From the NCBI GenBank assembly GCA_015485495.1, contig WFTL01000057.1:1-64000 (forward strand): a stretch of 64,000 bases of DNA. Reading direction: 5' to 3'. Origin of the DNA: Planctomycetaceae bacterium. GTDB taxonomy: Bacteria; Planctomycetota; Planctomycetia; Planctomycetales; Planctomycetaceae. The translations under genes and the position numbers were made by a program. Each line of letters begins with the position of its first letter. The stretch's first letter is position 1. Positions 25,895-37,808 of this stretch are shown in pieces. Under the pieces are notes generated by a model. It ran no database searches and had not been told where the DNA came from. It worked only from the letters and a program-made list of their open reading frames with translations.

Positions 25895-27142
25895 TCACGA
25901 ACCGGATGGCATCGAAGCGGTTTCTGCACGATTCAGACAGCGGTCGATCTGACGCACCGCCTGACGCAGTCTTTGAGTGTTTTCCACAATCGCCAGCCTC
26001 AGGAAGTTTTCGCCGTCCTCTCCGAATCCGCGCCCCGGACTGACGGCAACCCCTCCCTCATTCAGCAGTTTCATGGCGAATTCGATGGATCCCATGTGCT
26101 GCCAGGATTCCGGAATTTTCGCCCAGACGAACATCCCCGCTTTGGGCGGCGTGATGTCCCATCCCAGGCGGGTCAGGCCTTCGCACAGAACATTCCGCCG
26201 CCGTTCATATTCCTTCGTGATGCTTTCCACGGCCGCGTCGCAGTGCCGCATGGCGACGATGGCCGCGATCTGAATCGGCTGAAAGATGCCGTAGTCGTAG
26301 TACCCTTTGATGGTTGCCAGAGCGCGAACCATTTCGCGGTTTCCACAGCAGTAACCAATGCGCCATCCGGCCATGCTGTAGCTTTTGCTCATGGAAGTGA
26401 ATTCCACTCCCACATCGACCGCTCCGGGCGTGGCCAGAAAACTGGGAGCCACGTAACCATCGAAGCAGATATCGGCGTAGGCGAAATCGCTGATCACCAG
26501 GAAGTCGTATTTCTTCGCCAGACGGACCAGCTCCACGTAAAAGTCCTGTTCCACGACCGTCGCCGTGGGATTGTGAGGAAAATTGACCAGCACGACGCGC
26601 GGTTTCGGCATCAGGTGTTCACAGGTGTAGGCCACGTTACGGAGAAAACTGTCCGGATCTCGTGTGTCCAGGGCGATCACATTTCCCGAAGCCAGCATCA
26701 CCGCATACACATGCACGGGAAACGACGGAGACGGCACGATCGCCGTGTCGCCCGGACCCATCAGAGCCAGGCACATGTGGCTGAATCCCTCCTTGGATCC
26801 GATGCAGGCGAGCACTTCGTCGTCCGGGTCCAGACGGACTCCGTATCGCTTCCAGTAGCGCTTGGCGACTTCCCGCCGAAGATTGCTGATCCCGTTGCTC
26901 ACGGAATAACGGTGATTGCGGGAATCGGCCAGGGCTTCCTCGATCTTTCGGACAATGAGTGGATCGGGCGGGTCGGTGGGGTTGCCCATTCCCAGATCGA
27001 TGACATCGACACCTTCCACCCGCAGCTGATACTTGCGCCGATTGATCGCCCCGAACATGTACGGCGGCAGCCGTCGGACGCGATCCGCCACGGGAATCTC
27101 AAACGGTGTGTCTTCGAACAGAACTTCTGATTCACTGCGCAT
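25895..27142 (-). CDS. alaC: Alanine transaminase (AlaC-like aminotransferase class I/II)
   Basis: 415 aa from the ATG at 27142. PLP-dependent fold type I enzyme. The Schiff-base Lys253 is in [15 protein letters not shown]. Other motifs are [47 protein letters not shown] and [13 protein letters not shown], close to E. coli AlaC (YfdZ). It likely makes alanine from pyruvate with glutamate as donor, although the related LL-diaminopimelate aminotransferase cannot be excluded without phylogeny. It is the first gene of the leftward run; 86 bp separate it from the coiled-coil gene. Confidence 0.9.
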   Translation of the reverse strand: MRSESEVLFEDTPFEIPVADRVRRLPPYMFGAINRRKYQLRVEGVDVIDLGMGNPTDPPDPLIVRKIEEALADSRNHRYSVSNGISNLRREVAKRYWKRYGVRLDPDDEVLACIGSKEGFSHMCLALMGPGDTAIVPSPSFPVHVYAVMLASGNVIALDTRDPDSFLRNVAYTCEHLMPKPRVVLVNFPHNPTATVVEQDFYVELVRLAKKYDFLVISDFAYADICFDGYVAPSFLATPGAVDVGVEFTSMSKSYSMAGWRIGYCCGNREMVRALATIKGYYDYGIFQPIQIAAIVAMRHCDAAVESITKEYERRRNVLCEGLTRLGWDITPPKAGMFVWAKIPESWQHMGSIEFAMKLLNEGGVAVSPGRGFGEDGENFLRLAIVENTQRLRQAVRQIDRCLNRAETASMPSGS

Positions 27143-27500
27143 AACGGCCTGTGGTCCATGCTCCGGAACGCGAAAAAACAGCACGAGTCTCGAACACCGG
27201 CTGCCCAGGTTCTGTCGGTCAGTTTACCGCGGGCCGCAGGCGGCTGCGACACCAGCCTTTTCTCGATGACGGAAAGAACAGACAGAATCTGATCCCTTTC
27301 GGTTCACCGGTCGACTCGAAAGCCCGCAGGAGCGCGACGGGACAGGAATCATTCGACGGAAAACCAGCCGGCATCCGTGGTGGTGTTTGCAGAATTCGCC
27401 CGTTTTTTCGGGCGGAGAATCCGGAATGAGCGAACAACGGGGACGATCGTCTTCTATACTGCTGCGATTGGGGCCCGTATTTCTGAAGTCTGCAGGCTGT
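27143..27500. other. Divergent intergenic region with U-loop hairpin and -10-like box
   Basis: This stretch lies between the leftward transaminase and the rightward sulfation-like genes. It holds a perfect 6-bp GC stem, CGCCCG (27397-27402) and CGGGCG (27409-27414), with a loop of six T, extendable by two weaker pairs. A -10-like TATACT is at 27455-27460, though I see no good -35. An in-frame ATG at 27426 exists for the downstream gene, but if transcription starts near 27467 the ATG at 27501 must be used. No further gene is supportable. Confidence 0.45.
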
Positions 27501-28889
27501 ATGACTGATTCCGTTCCGTCCCGTTCGCCCGATCTGCCATCGAAACCGGTGTCTCCGCGCAGCCGGGTGCTGCCCTGGCTGGCATTCGGCTACCTGCTGT
27601 GCCTGGTCAGCGCGGCCTGGGGGTTCGCAGCCGGAAAACTGGGCGTGTTTCCTCATGATCTGATCATGGAGATCCGTGCGTTCGCGAAAGGGAGTGCTCT
27701 GGAAAAGAACACGTCACTGGTCGACAAACTGGTCAACGATCTGCAGATCGAACCGCGGCGGCTGTTCCGGAACTATCCCGAATCGGCCCTGCACGATACG
27801 TCGGATCTTCAGATCCCGAAGCGAAATCCTCGTCGCAGCGCCGCGCGGATGTGGCTGAACCCGGATGTGGAACACGGTTTTCGCGCTCTTTTCGGAGCCA
27901 TGGATTTCGAAGACGGGCTGTGGGGAGGGCTGCTCATTGATCCGGATGGGAAGGTCCGTCATCGCTGGGTTCTTTCAACGGACCACCTGCCCGGAAACCG
28001 GGCACCGGATGAACGGAAGCTGCTGTACGGTCTGGCCCTGCTGCCGGACGGATCCGTCATCTTCAACCAGCAGGAATTCTGCGGCGGAGTGGTGCGGGTG
28101 GATGCGGACAGCCGGCCGATCTGGGTTCTGGAAGGCTCGTACCATCACACTGTCGGACTGGACGAAGATGCCGCGACATTCTGGACGTTTTCGGGCAGCC
28201 AGGAGGGCGAAGATCAGATCATGGTGAACGCCTCTGCGGAGACCGGGGAAATCCTTCGAGAGATTCATCGGGCGGAGATCGAACGTGCCAACCCGGATCT
28301 GCAGATTTTCGATCTGCAGAATCCTCCGGATAATGTCACGCCGCACGATCCCCTGCACGGCAATGATATCGAACCGCTGCCGGCCGCACTGGCCGAACAG
28401 TTTCCTTCGTTCCGTCCCGGCGACCTGCTCGTCAGCTACCGCACGCTCAATCTCGTGTTCGTCCTGGATCCGCAGTCGCTGAAAATCAAATGGTGGCGGA
28501 TTGGATGCTGGGACCGGCAGCATGACGCCGACTGGGAGCCCGATGGTTCCGTAACGGTCTTCAGCAATAATGCGGCCGGGATCCGGGCGTTTTCTGATAT
28601 CGTTCGGATCCGACCGGATACAATGCAGTTCGAACGCGTTCTTCGGGGAGACAGCTATGAATTCTTTTCGAAAGTGAACGGACGTCACCAGCTGACTCCG
28701 TTCGGCACACGGATCATCACCAGCTCATCACAGGGGTGGGTTTTTGAAGTGGATGCCCACGGACAGCCTGTGTTTTCCTTCGTCAATGTGTACGCCCCGG
28801 AAGATTCTCAGGCTCTGCACATGGCAGAAGCGTATCATGTGCCTCTGGAATTCTTCACACCCGCATTCCGCAGCAGGTATCTGCAATGA
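27501..28889 (+). CDS. Arylsulfotransferase (ASST)-like beta-propeller protein, membrane anchored
   Basis: 462 aa from the ATG at 27501. An N-terminal helix (residues about 26-46, LPWLAFGYLLCLVSAAWGFAAG) anchors the protein outside the cytoplasmic membrane. The rest resembles the arylsulfotransferase family: WGGLLIDPDGKVRHRW, LLPDGSVIFNQQEFCGGVVRVDAD, SYHHTVGLDED, HDPLHGNDIEPLP and DWEPDGSVTVFSNN. Enzymes of this family move sulfate from an aryl sulfate donor to a phenol without PAPS. The His of HGNDIEP is in the expected family position, but the active-site His cannot be assigned with certainty. It is the first of four overlapping genes ending in a PAPS-type sulfotransferase. Confidence 0.78.
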   Translation: MTDSVPSRSPDLPSKPVSPRSRVLPWLAFGYLLCLVSAAWGFAAGKLGVFPHDLIMEIRAFAKGSALEKNTSLVDKLVNDLQIEPRRLFRNYPESALHDTSDLQIPKRNPRRSAARMWLNPDVEHGFRALFGAMDFEDGLWGGLLIDPDGKVRHRWVLSTDHLPGNRAPDERKLLYGLALLPDGSVIFNQQEFCGGVVRVDADSRPIWVLEGSYHHTVGLDEDAATFWTFSGSQEGEDQIMVNASAETGEILREIHRAEIERANPDLQIFDLQNPPDNVTPHDPLHGNDIEPLPAALAEQFPSFRPGDLLVSYRTLNLVFVLDPQSLKIKWWRIGCWDRQHDADWEPDGSVTVFSNNAAGIRAFSDIVRIRPDTMQFERVLRGDSYEFFSKVNGRHQLTPFGTRIITSSSQGWVFEVDAHGQPVFSFVNVYAPEDSQALHMAEAYHVPLEFFTPAFRSRYLQ

Positions 28890-29122
28890 CGTTGCCTCTG
28901 GAACCTGTTGAACTGTCTGTCCGGCTGTTTCTTCCGGCCTATATCGGTCCTGGTCTGGCCGGCGGAGCCCTGGCCATTCTGGCCGGTCTGGTCACATCCG
29001 TCGCGCTGGCTGTGTTCGTCGTTGTCTGGTATCCGGTCAAACGTCTGCTGCGTCTCGGGCGAAAACCGGATGCGGCGGCTTCAGAGAATTCGGATCCGGC
29101 ACCTTCCGAGGATGCGTCTTGA
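28886..29122 (+). CDS. Small membrane protein of the sulfation-like cluster
   Basis: 78 aa. Starts with an ATGA overlap with the upstream stop. It has a YIGPGLAGGALA motif followed by one or two hydrophobic helices (about 18-50) and a basic then acidic tail (KRLLRLGRKPDAAASENSDP). The YIGPG motif occurs in small membrane proteins found beside phosphodiesterases and sulfotransferases in some genomes (recollection, not checked). The role is not known. Confidence 0.7.
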   Translation: MTLPLEPVELSVRLFLPAYIGPGLAGGALAILAGLVTSVALAVFVVVWYPVKRLLRLGRKPDAAASENSDPAPSEDAS

Positions 29123-29496
29123 ATGTTCTGATTCCGGCTGCTGTCAGCATCCTGGCGACAGAGGCCATCGTTCAGATGCCGCTGGGCGGGCAGATCCGGG
29201 CTGTCCGCAGCCTGCTTGGCCGCGTGCATCATGTGATCCGCTCTCCCGCCATTTCCGACTGCTGGAAGGAACGTGTCCTGCCGGTGTACGCGCTGCGACT
29301 GGCGCGGCACAGCCTCCTGATCGGATTCATGCTCGGCACCGTGAGTGTGGGCGTGTTCGGCCTGCTGCTGGTCTGGTCGGTGTTCGCAGCACCGGATGCT
29401 GCTGTTCTGAAGGAATTCATGTCCGTCCGGTCTCTGATCGTTTCTCTGGCCGCGTCCGGTGCGTATCTGTTTGTGAGGTTCCGCATTGTCCGCTGA
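29119..29496 (+). CDS. Small membrane protein, unknown function
   Basis: 125 aa with a TTG start overlapping the upstream stop as TTGA. Two hydrophobic helices are visible (about 67-90 and 103-122) after an amphipathic N-terminal part. No family was recognised. The 3' end overlaps the next gene by 11 bases. Tight spacing in all four genes argues for one transcript and one process. Confidence 0.65.
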   Translation: MNVLIPAAVSILATEAIVQMPLGGQIRAVRSLLGRVHHVIRSPAISDCWKERVLPVYALRLARHSLLIGFMLGTVSVGVFGLLLVWSVFAAPDAAVLKEFMSVRSLIVSLAASGAYLFVRFRIVR

Positions 29497-30565
29497 TTAT
29501 GGATTCGCGTCGCGGCTGCTGCACCGGGTTGCTCTGGGATGTCGTCCGGTAGCCAGAGCCTCACTGGAAGCAGAAACACTGATCAGCGGTTCGTCGGTTC
29601 CCCCTGTGACAGCTCCCGTGTACATCGCCGGACTGGCCCGCGGAGGGACAACCATTCTGCTGCAGGTTCTGCACGCCACGGGGCAGTTCCGATCGCTGTG
29701 TTACGCGGACATGCCGTTTGTGCTGATGCCCGGACTGTGGAAAAAAGTGTCCCGCGGCTTTCAGCGGGAAACGCCTGAAAAAGAGCGGGCTCATGGAGAC
29801 CGGATCCGGGTGGGGACAAACAGTCCGGAAGCGTTCGAAGAAGTCTTCTGGCGCGTCCACTGCGGCAGTGAATATATCCGGCCGGACGGTCTGGTCCCGC
29901 ACGTTCCGGCCGCCGATATCCGGGAGACGTATCGGCGCTATGTGTCTCTGATACTTGCTTCCGATGGCCGTCCGGATGCCCGTTATCTGGCCAAGAACAA
30001 CAACAATGTGCTCCGGCTGCCGATGCTGAAACAGGTGTTTCCCGATGCCGTTCTTCTGATTCCGTGGCGCGATCCGCTGCAGCAGGCGCTGTCTCTGCTC
30101 GCACAACATGAGCGATTCTGCGCCCGGCACGACCAGGACCGGTTCTCCCTGGAGTACATGAACTGGCTGGGGCACTTCGAATTCGGCCGCGGCCACCGAC
30201 CGTTCCGGTTTTCTGAGCCGGTGGACACGGCGAACGATTCTCCGGATATGCCGGATTACTGGCTGAAACTGTGGATCGCCACGTACCGCCATCTTCTGAC
30301 CACAGCGCCCGTGGATGCGGTCTTCATCTGCTATGAACGGCTGTGTCGCGACCCTGTGGCCCAGTTCCGCCGGATCGCGTCGGCCGCGAACATTGTCTGC
30401 GACGCAGAATCGTACGGCGGCCTTTTTCAGGAAGCGGCTGCCAGACCGGTCGACCGGTTTTCTGACGACGTGGTCGAGCGGGCTGCGGAAGTCCGGGACG
30501 AACTGTTCCGCCGCAGCATAGAAAACACAACAGACGGAAAGCCGGGCGGAAACCGGACCGGATGA
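29486..30565 (+). CDS. PAPS-dependent sulfotransferase family protein
   Basis: 359 aa, probable TTG start at 29486; no in-frame ATG is well placed. The 5'-phosphosulfate loop is VYIAGLARGGTTILLQVL (Gly49-Thr56). A later LLIPWRDPLQQALSLL fits the 3'-phosphate site with its Arg-Asp. Proteins of this type transfer sulfate from PAPS to sugars, lipids or tyrosine. It closes the four-gene run after the arylsulfotransferase-like gene and two small membrane proteins. It is convergent with the ferredoxin gene 36 bp away. Substrate unknown. Confidence 0.82.
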   Translation: MSADYGFASRLLHRVALGCRPVARASLEAETLISGSSVPPVTAPVYIAGLARGGTTILLQVLHATGQFRSLCYADMPFVLMPGLWKKVSRGFQRETPEKERAHGDRIRVGTNSPEAFEEVFWRVHCGSEYIRPDGLVPHVPAADIRETYRRYVSLILASDGRPDARYLAKNNNNVLRLPMLKQVFPDAVLLIPWRDPLQQALSLLAQHERFCARHDQDRFSLEYMNWLGHFEFGRGHRPFRFSEPVDTANDSPDMPDYWLKLWIATYRHLLTTAPVDAVFICYERLCRDPVAQFRRIASAANIVCDAESYGGLFQEAAARPVDRFSDDVVERAAEVRDELFRRSIENTTDGKPGGNRTG

Positions 30566-30601
30566 TGCGGCCGACTGCCGGAAAGGAACCGGCTTCTTTC
30601 G

Positions 30602-30964
30602 TCAGGACCAGAATTTCTCGCCGTGCCAGTTGATCGGCGGGTGAGTTTCCACTTCCACGTCGCCGTAGACTTTCGTCTGACAGGCCAGGCGAACATCCTT
30701 ACCTTCGTTGCTCAGAATTTTGATGCCCAGCAGCGGATGCACCCACTTGAACAGGGATTCCAGAAATCCCTTTTTGCTGCAGTTTTCAGACCCTTTGCGG
30801 ATGATCACATTGCAGCTTCCGCAGTGTCCGAGTCCTCGGCAGTTGAGCACCTTGTGCGGACCATCGTAAAGCTGCACGCCGTTTCGGCGTGCCACGGTGC
30901 GGATGTTTTCCCCTTCGGCGGCATCGACAGTCAGTTTTTCGTTGACGAAATGGATCTGAGGCAT
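30602..30964 (-). CDS. 2Fe-2S plant-type ferredoxin
   Basis: 120 aa. The cluster ligands are Cys42, Cys48, Cys51 and Cys95 (NCRGLGHCGSCNV and VRLACQTKV). An insert between Cys51 and Cys95 (residues 62-82, CSKKGFLESLFKWVHPLLG) is longer than in plant ferredoxins and is amphipathic, possibly for membrane contact. It follows the ATP synthase operon in the same direction, 60 bp after the 79-aa gene, and may be co-transcribed. Electron partner unknown. Confidence 0.9.
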   Translation of the reverse strand: MPQIHFVNEKLTVDAAEGENIRTVARRNGVQLYDGPHKVLNCRGLGHCGSCNVIIRKGSENCSKKGFLESLFKWVHPLLGIKILSNEGKDVRLACQTKVYGDVEVETHPPINWHGEKFWS

Positions 30965-31024
30965 GCTGGGAGCTTTCGGTCAGTAAAGACGGTCCATGAC
31001 GCGCCGGCGCGGCTGACGGCAGAA

Positions 31025-31264
31025 TCAGGCATCGCGCTGCTGAACGGTGTACAGCTTCTGGATGTCTTCAAGGGTCACAGTGATTTCGCGGATGAATCCC
31101 GTATGAGTCCGTTCATAACGGATCTTCGACGCGAGCTGCGGATGTTCGTGAATCGTACGTGCCACCCACCGTCGGTCTTCATCGGACAGTTCGCCGACGG
31201 ATTCGTCCCACAGGGTGCGGGTTTCCATCACCAGACTGTCCACTCGAGGATCGAATTTCGCCAT
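31025..31264 (-). CDS. Small soluble hypothetical protein after atpC
   Basis: 79 aa from the ATG at 31264 (MAKFDPRVDSLVMETRTLWDE). The larger frame to 31540 is a shadow of atpC. The sequence is acidic and helical, with SDEDRRWVARTIHEHPQLASKI in the middle. Good codon use and position between atpC and the ferredoxin support a real gene. I do not recognise the family. Confidence 0.65.
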   Translation of the reverse strand: MAKFDPRVDSLVMETRTLWDESVGELSDEDRRWVARTIHEHPQLASKIRYERTHTGFIREITVTLEDIQKLYTVQQRDA

Positions 31265-31385
31265 GGGATCGTGTCCTCCCGGTCGGGAATGGTCCTGCCG
31301 GTTTCCGCTGGCCGGCCAGAGAGGGCTGTGAAGAATGCTGCCTCTGCCGCCGGCTGTGCTGTCGATTCTGCCGTCCGTGCCGAGT

Positions 31386-31784
31386 CTAGCGGGCCGCCGC
31401 CAGACTGACCAGTTTGCGGGCCCGTTCCTGGCGACGGGCAAGGGCCTCCTGAGCTTCCTGGCCGACGGCAGTTTCCTTCGTGGCAGCTTCCAGTTCCTCC
31501 TGAGCTTTCTGAAGGTCGATTTCACTGACGAGCACGGCATGGCTGGTCAGGACGCACACCTGAGGGCCACGCACCTGGACGAAACCGCCGTCCACGAACC
31601 AGGCCTCTTCGTTTCCGTCTGCTGTGGTGAATCGGAGACGGCCGATTCCCAGTCGTCCAATCAGCGGCGCACGCCCCGGGTAGAATCCGGCACTGCCGTC
31701 GAACAGGGGAAGCTGCACGGACGCCACGGGACGGTCGAACAGCGTCTTTTCGGGGGTCACAAGGACCAGGTTGAGTTCTGCCAC
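31386..31784 (-). CDS. atpC: F1Fo ATP synthase epsilon subunit
   Basis: 132 aa, normal length. Central-stalk subunit. N-terminal beta-sandwich (LVLVTPEKTLFDRPVASVQLPLFDG, FYPGRAPLIGRLG, WFVDGGFVQV) and the two-helix C-terminal domain are present. It is 105 bp after atpD and last among the core subunits. Confidence 0.95.
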   Translation of the reverse strand: MAELNLVLVTPEKTLFDRPVASVQLPLFDGSAGFYPGRAPLIGRLGIGRLRFTTADGNEEAWFVDGGFVQVRGPQVCVLTSHAVLVSEIDLQKAQEELEAATKETAVGQEAQEALARRQERARKLVSLAAAR

Positions 31785-31889
31785 AGGTCTGTTCCGATCT
31801 GAGTTCTTCCGATCTGGGCCCGCTGCGGGTGCCGCCGTTCCGGCACAGGGAGGCGGAGGGCTGCCGGGCGGACGGGACCTGGTGCGGCC

Positions 31890-33446
<1,557 letters not shown>

Positions 33447-33551
33447 TTACCGAAACTGTCTTTCGGATGTCGGGGGCTGTTCGTTTTTCCTGGCAAGCGG
33501 ATACTGCGTCAGCGTGTTCCGACGCACCGCCATCCGGGAATGTCCGGCCGG

Positions 33552-34430
33552 CTATTCCAGAGCCGCGGCTCCTCCGATGATTTCCGCCAGTTCCGACGTG
33601 ATGCCGGACTGACGTGCCCGGTTGTACTGCTGCCGAAGATCGGCCGCCATCTCGTCCGCATTTTCTGTGGCCCCTTTCATGGCCACCATGCGGGCGATCT
33701 GTTCGCTGACCGCCGCGTCCAGGAAACATTTGAACATCCGGGCCCGAAAAGCGGCCGGAACGATTTCCTCGAGAATTTCCTGGGGCGACGGCTGAAACTC
33801 ATAATCCACACCGACTGTGCTGTCGCTGTCGTCGGAATCGGCCGCCAGACGCGACAGCGGCAGAATCGTTTCCACCACGGCCGTCTGACGGGAAATCGAC
33901 TGGAAGGACGTGTAGGACACATCCAGCCGGTCGATGCGTCCGGCGATGAAGTCGGCCGCATAACGGCCGGCCAGCTCGTCCACTTCCGCCCACGCCGGGC
34001 TGTCTTCGAAATGCGTGTACGTGCGGTCCAGGTCGATGTTCTGAAAATTCAGGAACTTGATGCCCCGCTTGCCGGACACTTCGATCTGCACGGCCACATC
34101 GTTCTCCCGCAGTTCCTGGAGATGACGCAGCGTGTTCCGCAGAACGGCTCCGTTGTAACCGCCGCACAGTCCGCGGTTCGATGTGAGCACCAGCAGGACG
34201 GATCGTTTCGTTTCGCCGGGTTCCTGAAGCAGCGGATGAGAAAACGTCAGCTCGGCTTTTCCGAGATCTCCGACGATTTCTGAAATCTTCTTCGTGTATT
34301 CCGCCGCTTCCGTGGCCCGATCCATGGCCCGTTTGAAACGACTGGTGGCAATCAGTTCCATCGTTCGCGTGATCTTGCGGATATTGCGAACCGACTTCAG
34401 TCGTTTGACGAGTAAGCGAGCGTTGGCCAT
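33552..34430 (-). CDS. atpG: F1Fo ATP synthase gamma subunit
   Basis: 292 aa. Rotor shaft. MANARLLVKRLKSVRNIRKITRTMELIATSRFKRA at the start and the C-terminal MKGATENADEMAADLRQQYNRARQSGITSELAEIIGGAAALE are conserved. It starts 78 bp after atpA and ends 216 bp before atpD. Confidence 0.96.
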   Translation of the reverse strand: MANARLLVKRLKSVRNIRKITRTMELIATSRFKRAMDRATEAAEYTKKISEIVGDLGKAELTFSHPLLQEPGETKRSVLLVLTSNRGLCGGYNGAVLRNTLRHLQELRENDVAVQIEVSGKRGIKFLNFQNIDLDRTYTHFEDSPAWAEVDELAGRYAADFIAGRIDRLDVSYTSFQSISRQTAVVETILPLSRLAADSDDSDSTVGVDYEFQPSPQEILEEIVPAAFRARMFKCFLDAAVSEQIARMVAMKGATENADEMAADLRQQYNRARQSGITSELAEIIGGAAALE

Positions 34431-34508
34431 GGCTTCAGGTGATCAGTCCGTCTTGTTGTCAGACAGGTTGCAGATGCCGGGAATCTCCGATACAGCAGCA
34501 CCGGGCCG

Positions 34509-36624
<2,116 letters not shown>

Positions 36625-36680
36625 GACAATTCCTCAGCCGTTCCTCCGGCACCATGGCCGCTTCTGCGGAACGGAAGAAT

Positions 36681-37343
36681 TCAGCTGCCGATTTCCGACA
36701 GAGCTTCTTCGATGAGTCGTTCCTGGTCTTCGCCGCTGACAGCCCGGCCCAGCACTCGTTCCGTGGCCAGAGCGATGCGGGAATGAACCGCATCGAACAG
36801 CTGCATGAGTGCGGCATCCCTGGCCTGTTCGATTTCGTCTTTGGCGCGGGCTTTCATGGCCTCCACTTCCGCCTGAGCCTTTGCGACGATTTCCTGGCCG
36901 GTGCGTTCCGCATCGCTTTTCGCTTCCGCCATCATGGCCGCCACCGTGCGTTCTGCATCGCGAAGCCGATCTTCGTACTCTGCCAGCAGCGCCTGAGATT
37001 TGCGCTGATTCTCTTCCGCTTCGGCGATGGCCGCACGGATACCGGACTCACGCTGGTCGAGTGCCGCAATGAGCGGTCCCCATGCCGTTTTCTTCAGAAC
37101 GAACAGGAACACCACGAAAACAATCAGCGACCACAGGGCCAGATCCCGTTCGAAGGAAATCGGAACCCCCGCAGCACCGTCGTGGCCGCCACTGGTGTGA
37201 TGCGAGGCGTGCTGTTCACTGCTGTCGGTGTGGGCCGTCTCCGCCCGGGCCCGCTGCAGACCGACCACAGCAGGACTCAGAGCGAGCATCAGCGTGAGCA
37301 TGACACAGGAGAGCCCGGCGGATGAGTTTTTCCGAAACACCAT
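36681..37343 (-). CDS. atpF: F1Fo ATP synthase b subunit with signal peptide
   Basis: 220 aa from the ATG at 37343. The start MVFRKNSSAGLSCVMLTLMLALSPAVVG looks like a cleavable signal peptide, followed by a short Ala/His-rich linker (HASHHTSGGHDG). Then comes the usual membrane helix (WSLIVFVVFLFVLKKTAWGPLI) and the long right-handed coiled coil (EENQRKSQALLAEYEDRL). An in-frame ATG at 37358 and one at 37415 would give longer forms. Signal peptides on b are unusual outside planctomycetes and some relatives. Confidence 0.92.
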   Translation of the reverse strand: MVFRKNSSAGLSCVMLTLMLALSPAVVGLQRARAETAHTDSSEQHASHHTSGGHDGAAGVPISFERDLALWSLIVFVVFLFVLKKTAWGPLIAALDQRESGIRAAIAEAEENQRKSQALLAEYEDRLRDAERTVAAMMAEAKSDAERTGQEIVAKAQAEVEAMKARAKDEIEQARDAALMQLFDAVHSRIALATERVLGRAVSGEDQERLIEEALSEIGS

Positions 37344-37423
37344 GGGACAAATCGCCATTCGAAGATCAGGAAGACCGACGGACAGGATGCCGCGGACGCC
37401 GAACCGTCCGGACACTGCACGCG

Positions 37424-37711
37424 TCAGATCATGCAGACGATGAGTGCGAAGAACGTCGCCCCTTCGATCAGGGCAGCAGCGACGATCATGGCTCCGCGGA
37501 TATCGCCGGCCACTTCCGGCTGACGGGCCATGCTTTCCACGGCAGCGGACCCGATCCGGCCGATTCCCAGACCGGCTCCCAGCAGGACAATTCCCACGCC
37601 CACGGTGGCCGGCAGCAGGGGAGCCGCAGCCCCCTCCTGAGCGACAGCAGGTGCACTCAGCGCCAGAAACGCTGCAATCCCCACACAGAAGTACTTCACG
37701 AACTGACTCAC
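37424..37711 (-). CDS. atpE: F1Fo ATP synthase c subunit with signal peptide
   Basis: 95 aa. Two-helix rotor-ring subunit. Residues 1-24 (VGIAAFLALSAPAVA) read as a signal peptide cut after Ala24. Helix 1 is VGIVLLGAGLGIGRIGSAAVE and helix 2 has the ion-binding Glu83 (AALIEGATFFALIVC). Polar loop ARQPE is conserved. Sodium-type ligands (Gln in helix 1, Ser/Thr after Glu) are missing, and Arg52 stands where sodium c subunits have Gln, so proton coupling is the better guess. Confidence 0.93.
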   Translation of the reverse strand: MSQFVKYFCVGIAAFLALSAPAVAQEGAAAPLLPATVGVGIVLLGAGLGIGRIGSAAVESMARQPEVAGDIRGAMIVAAALIEGATFFALIVCMI

Positions 37712-37808
37712 GAGATTCTCCTCTCAGAACGTTGTTTCCTGACGGAACATTTCCTGGTTCAGGAACGGAAAGACACGCAAACTGTCACTGCAGCGGCCGC
37801 ACGCAAAG

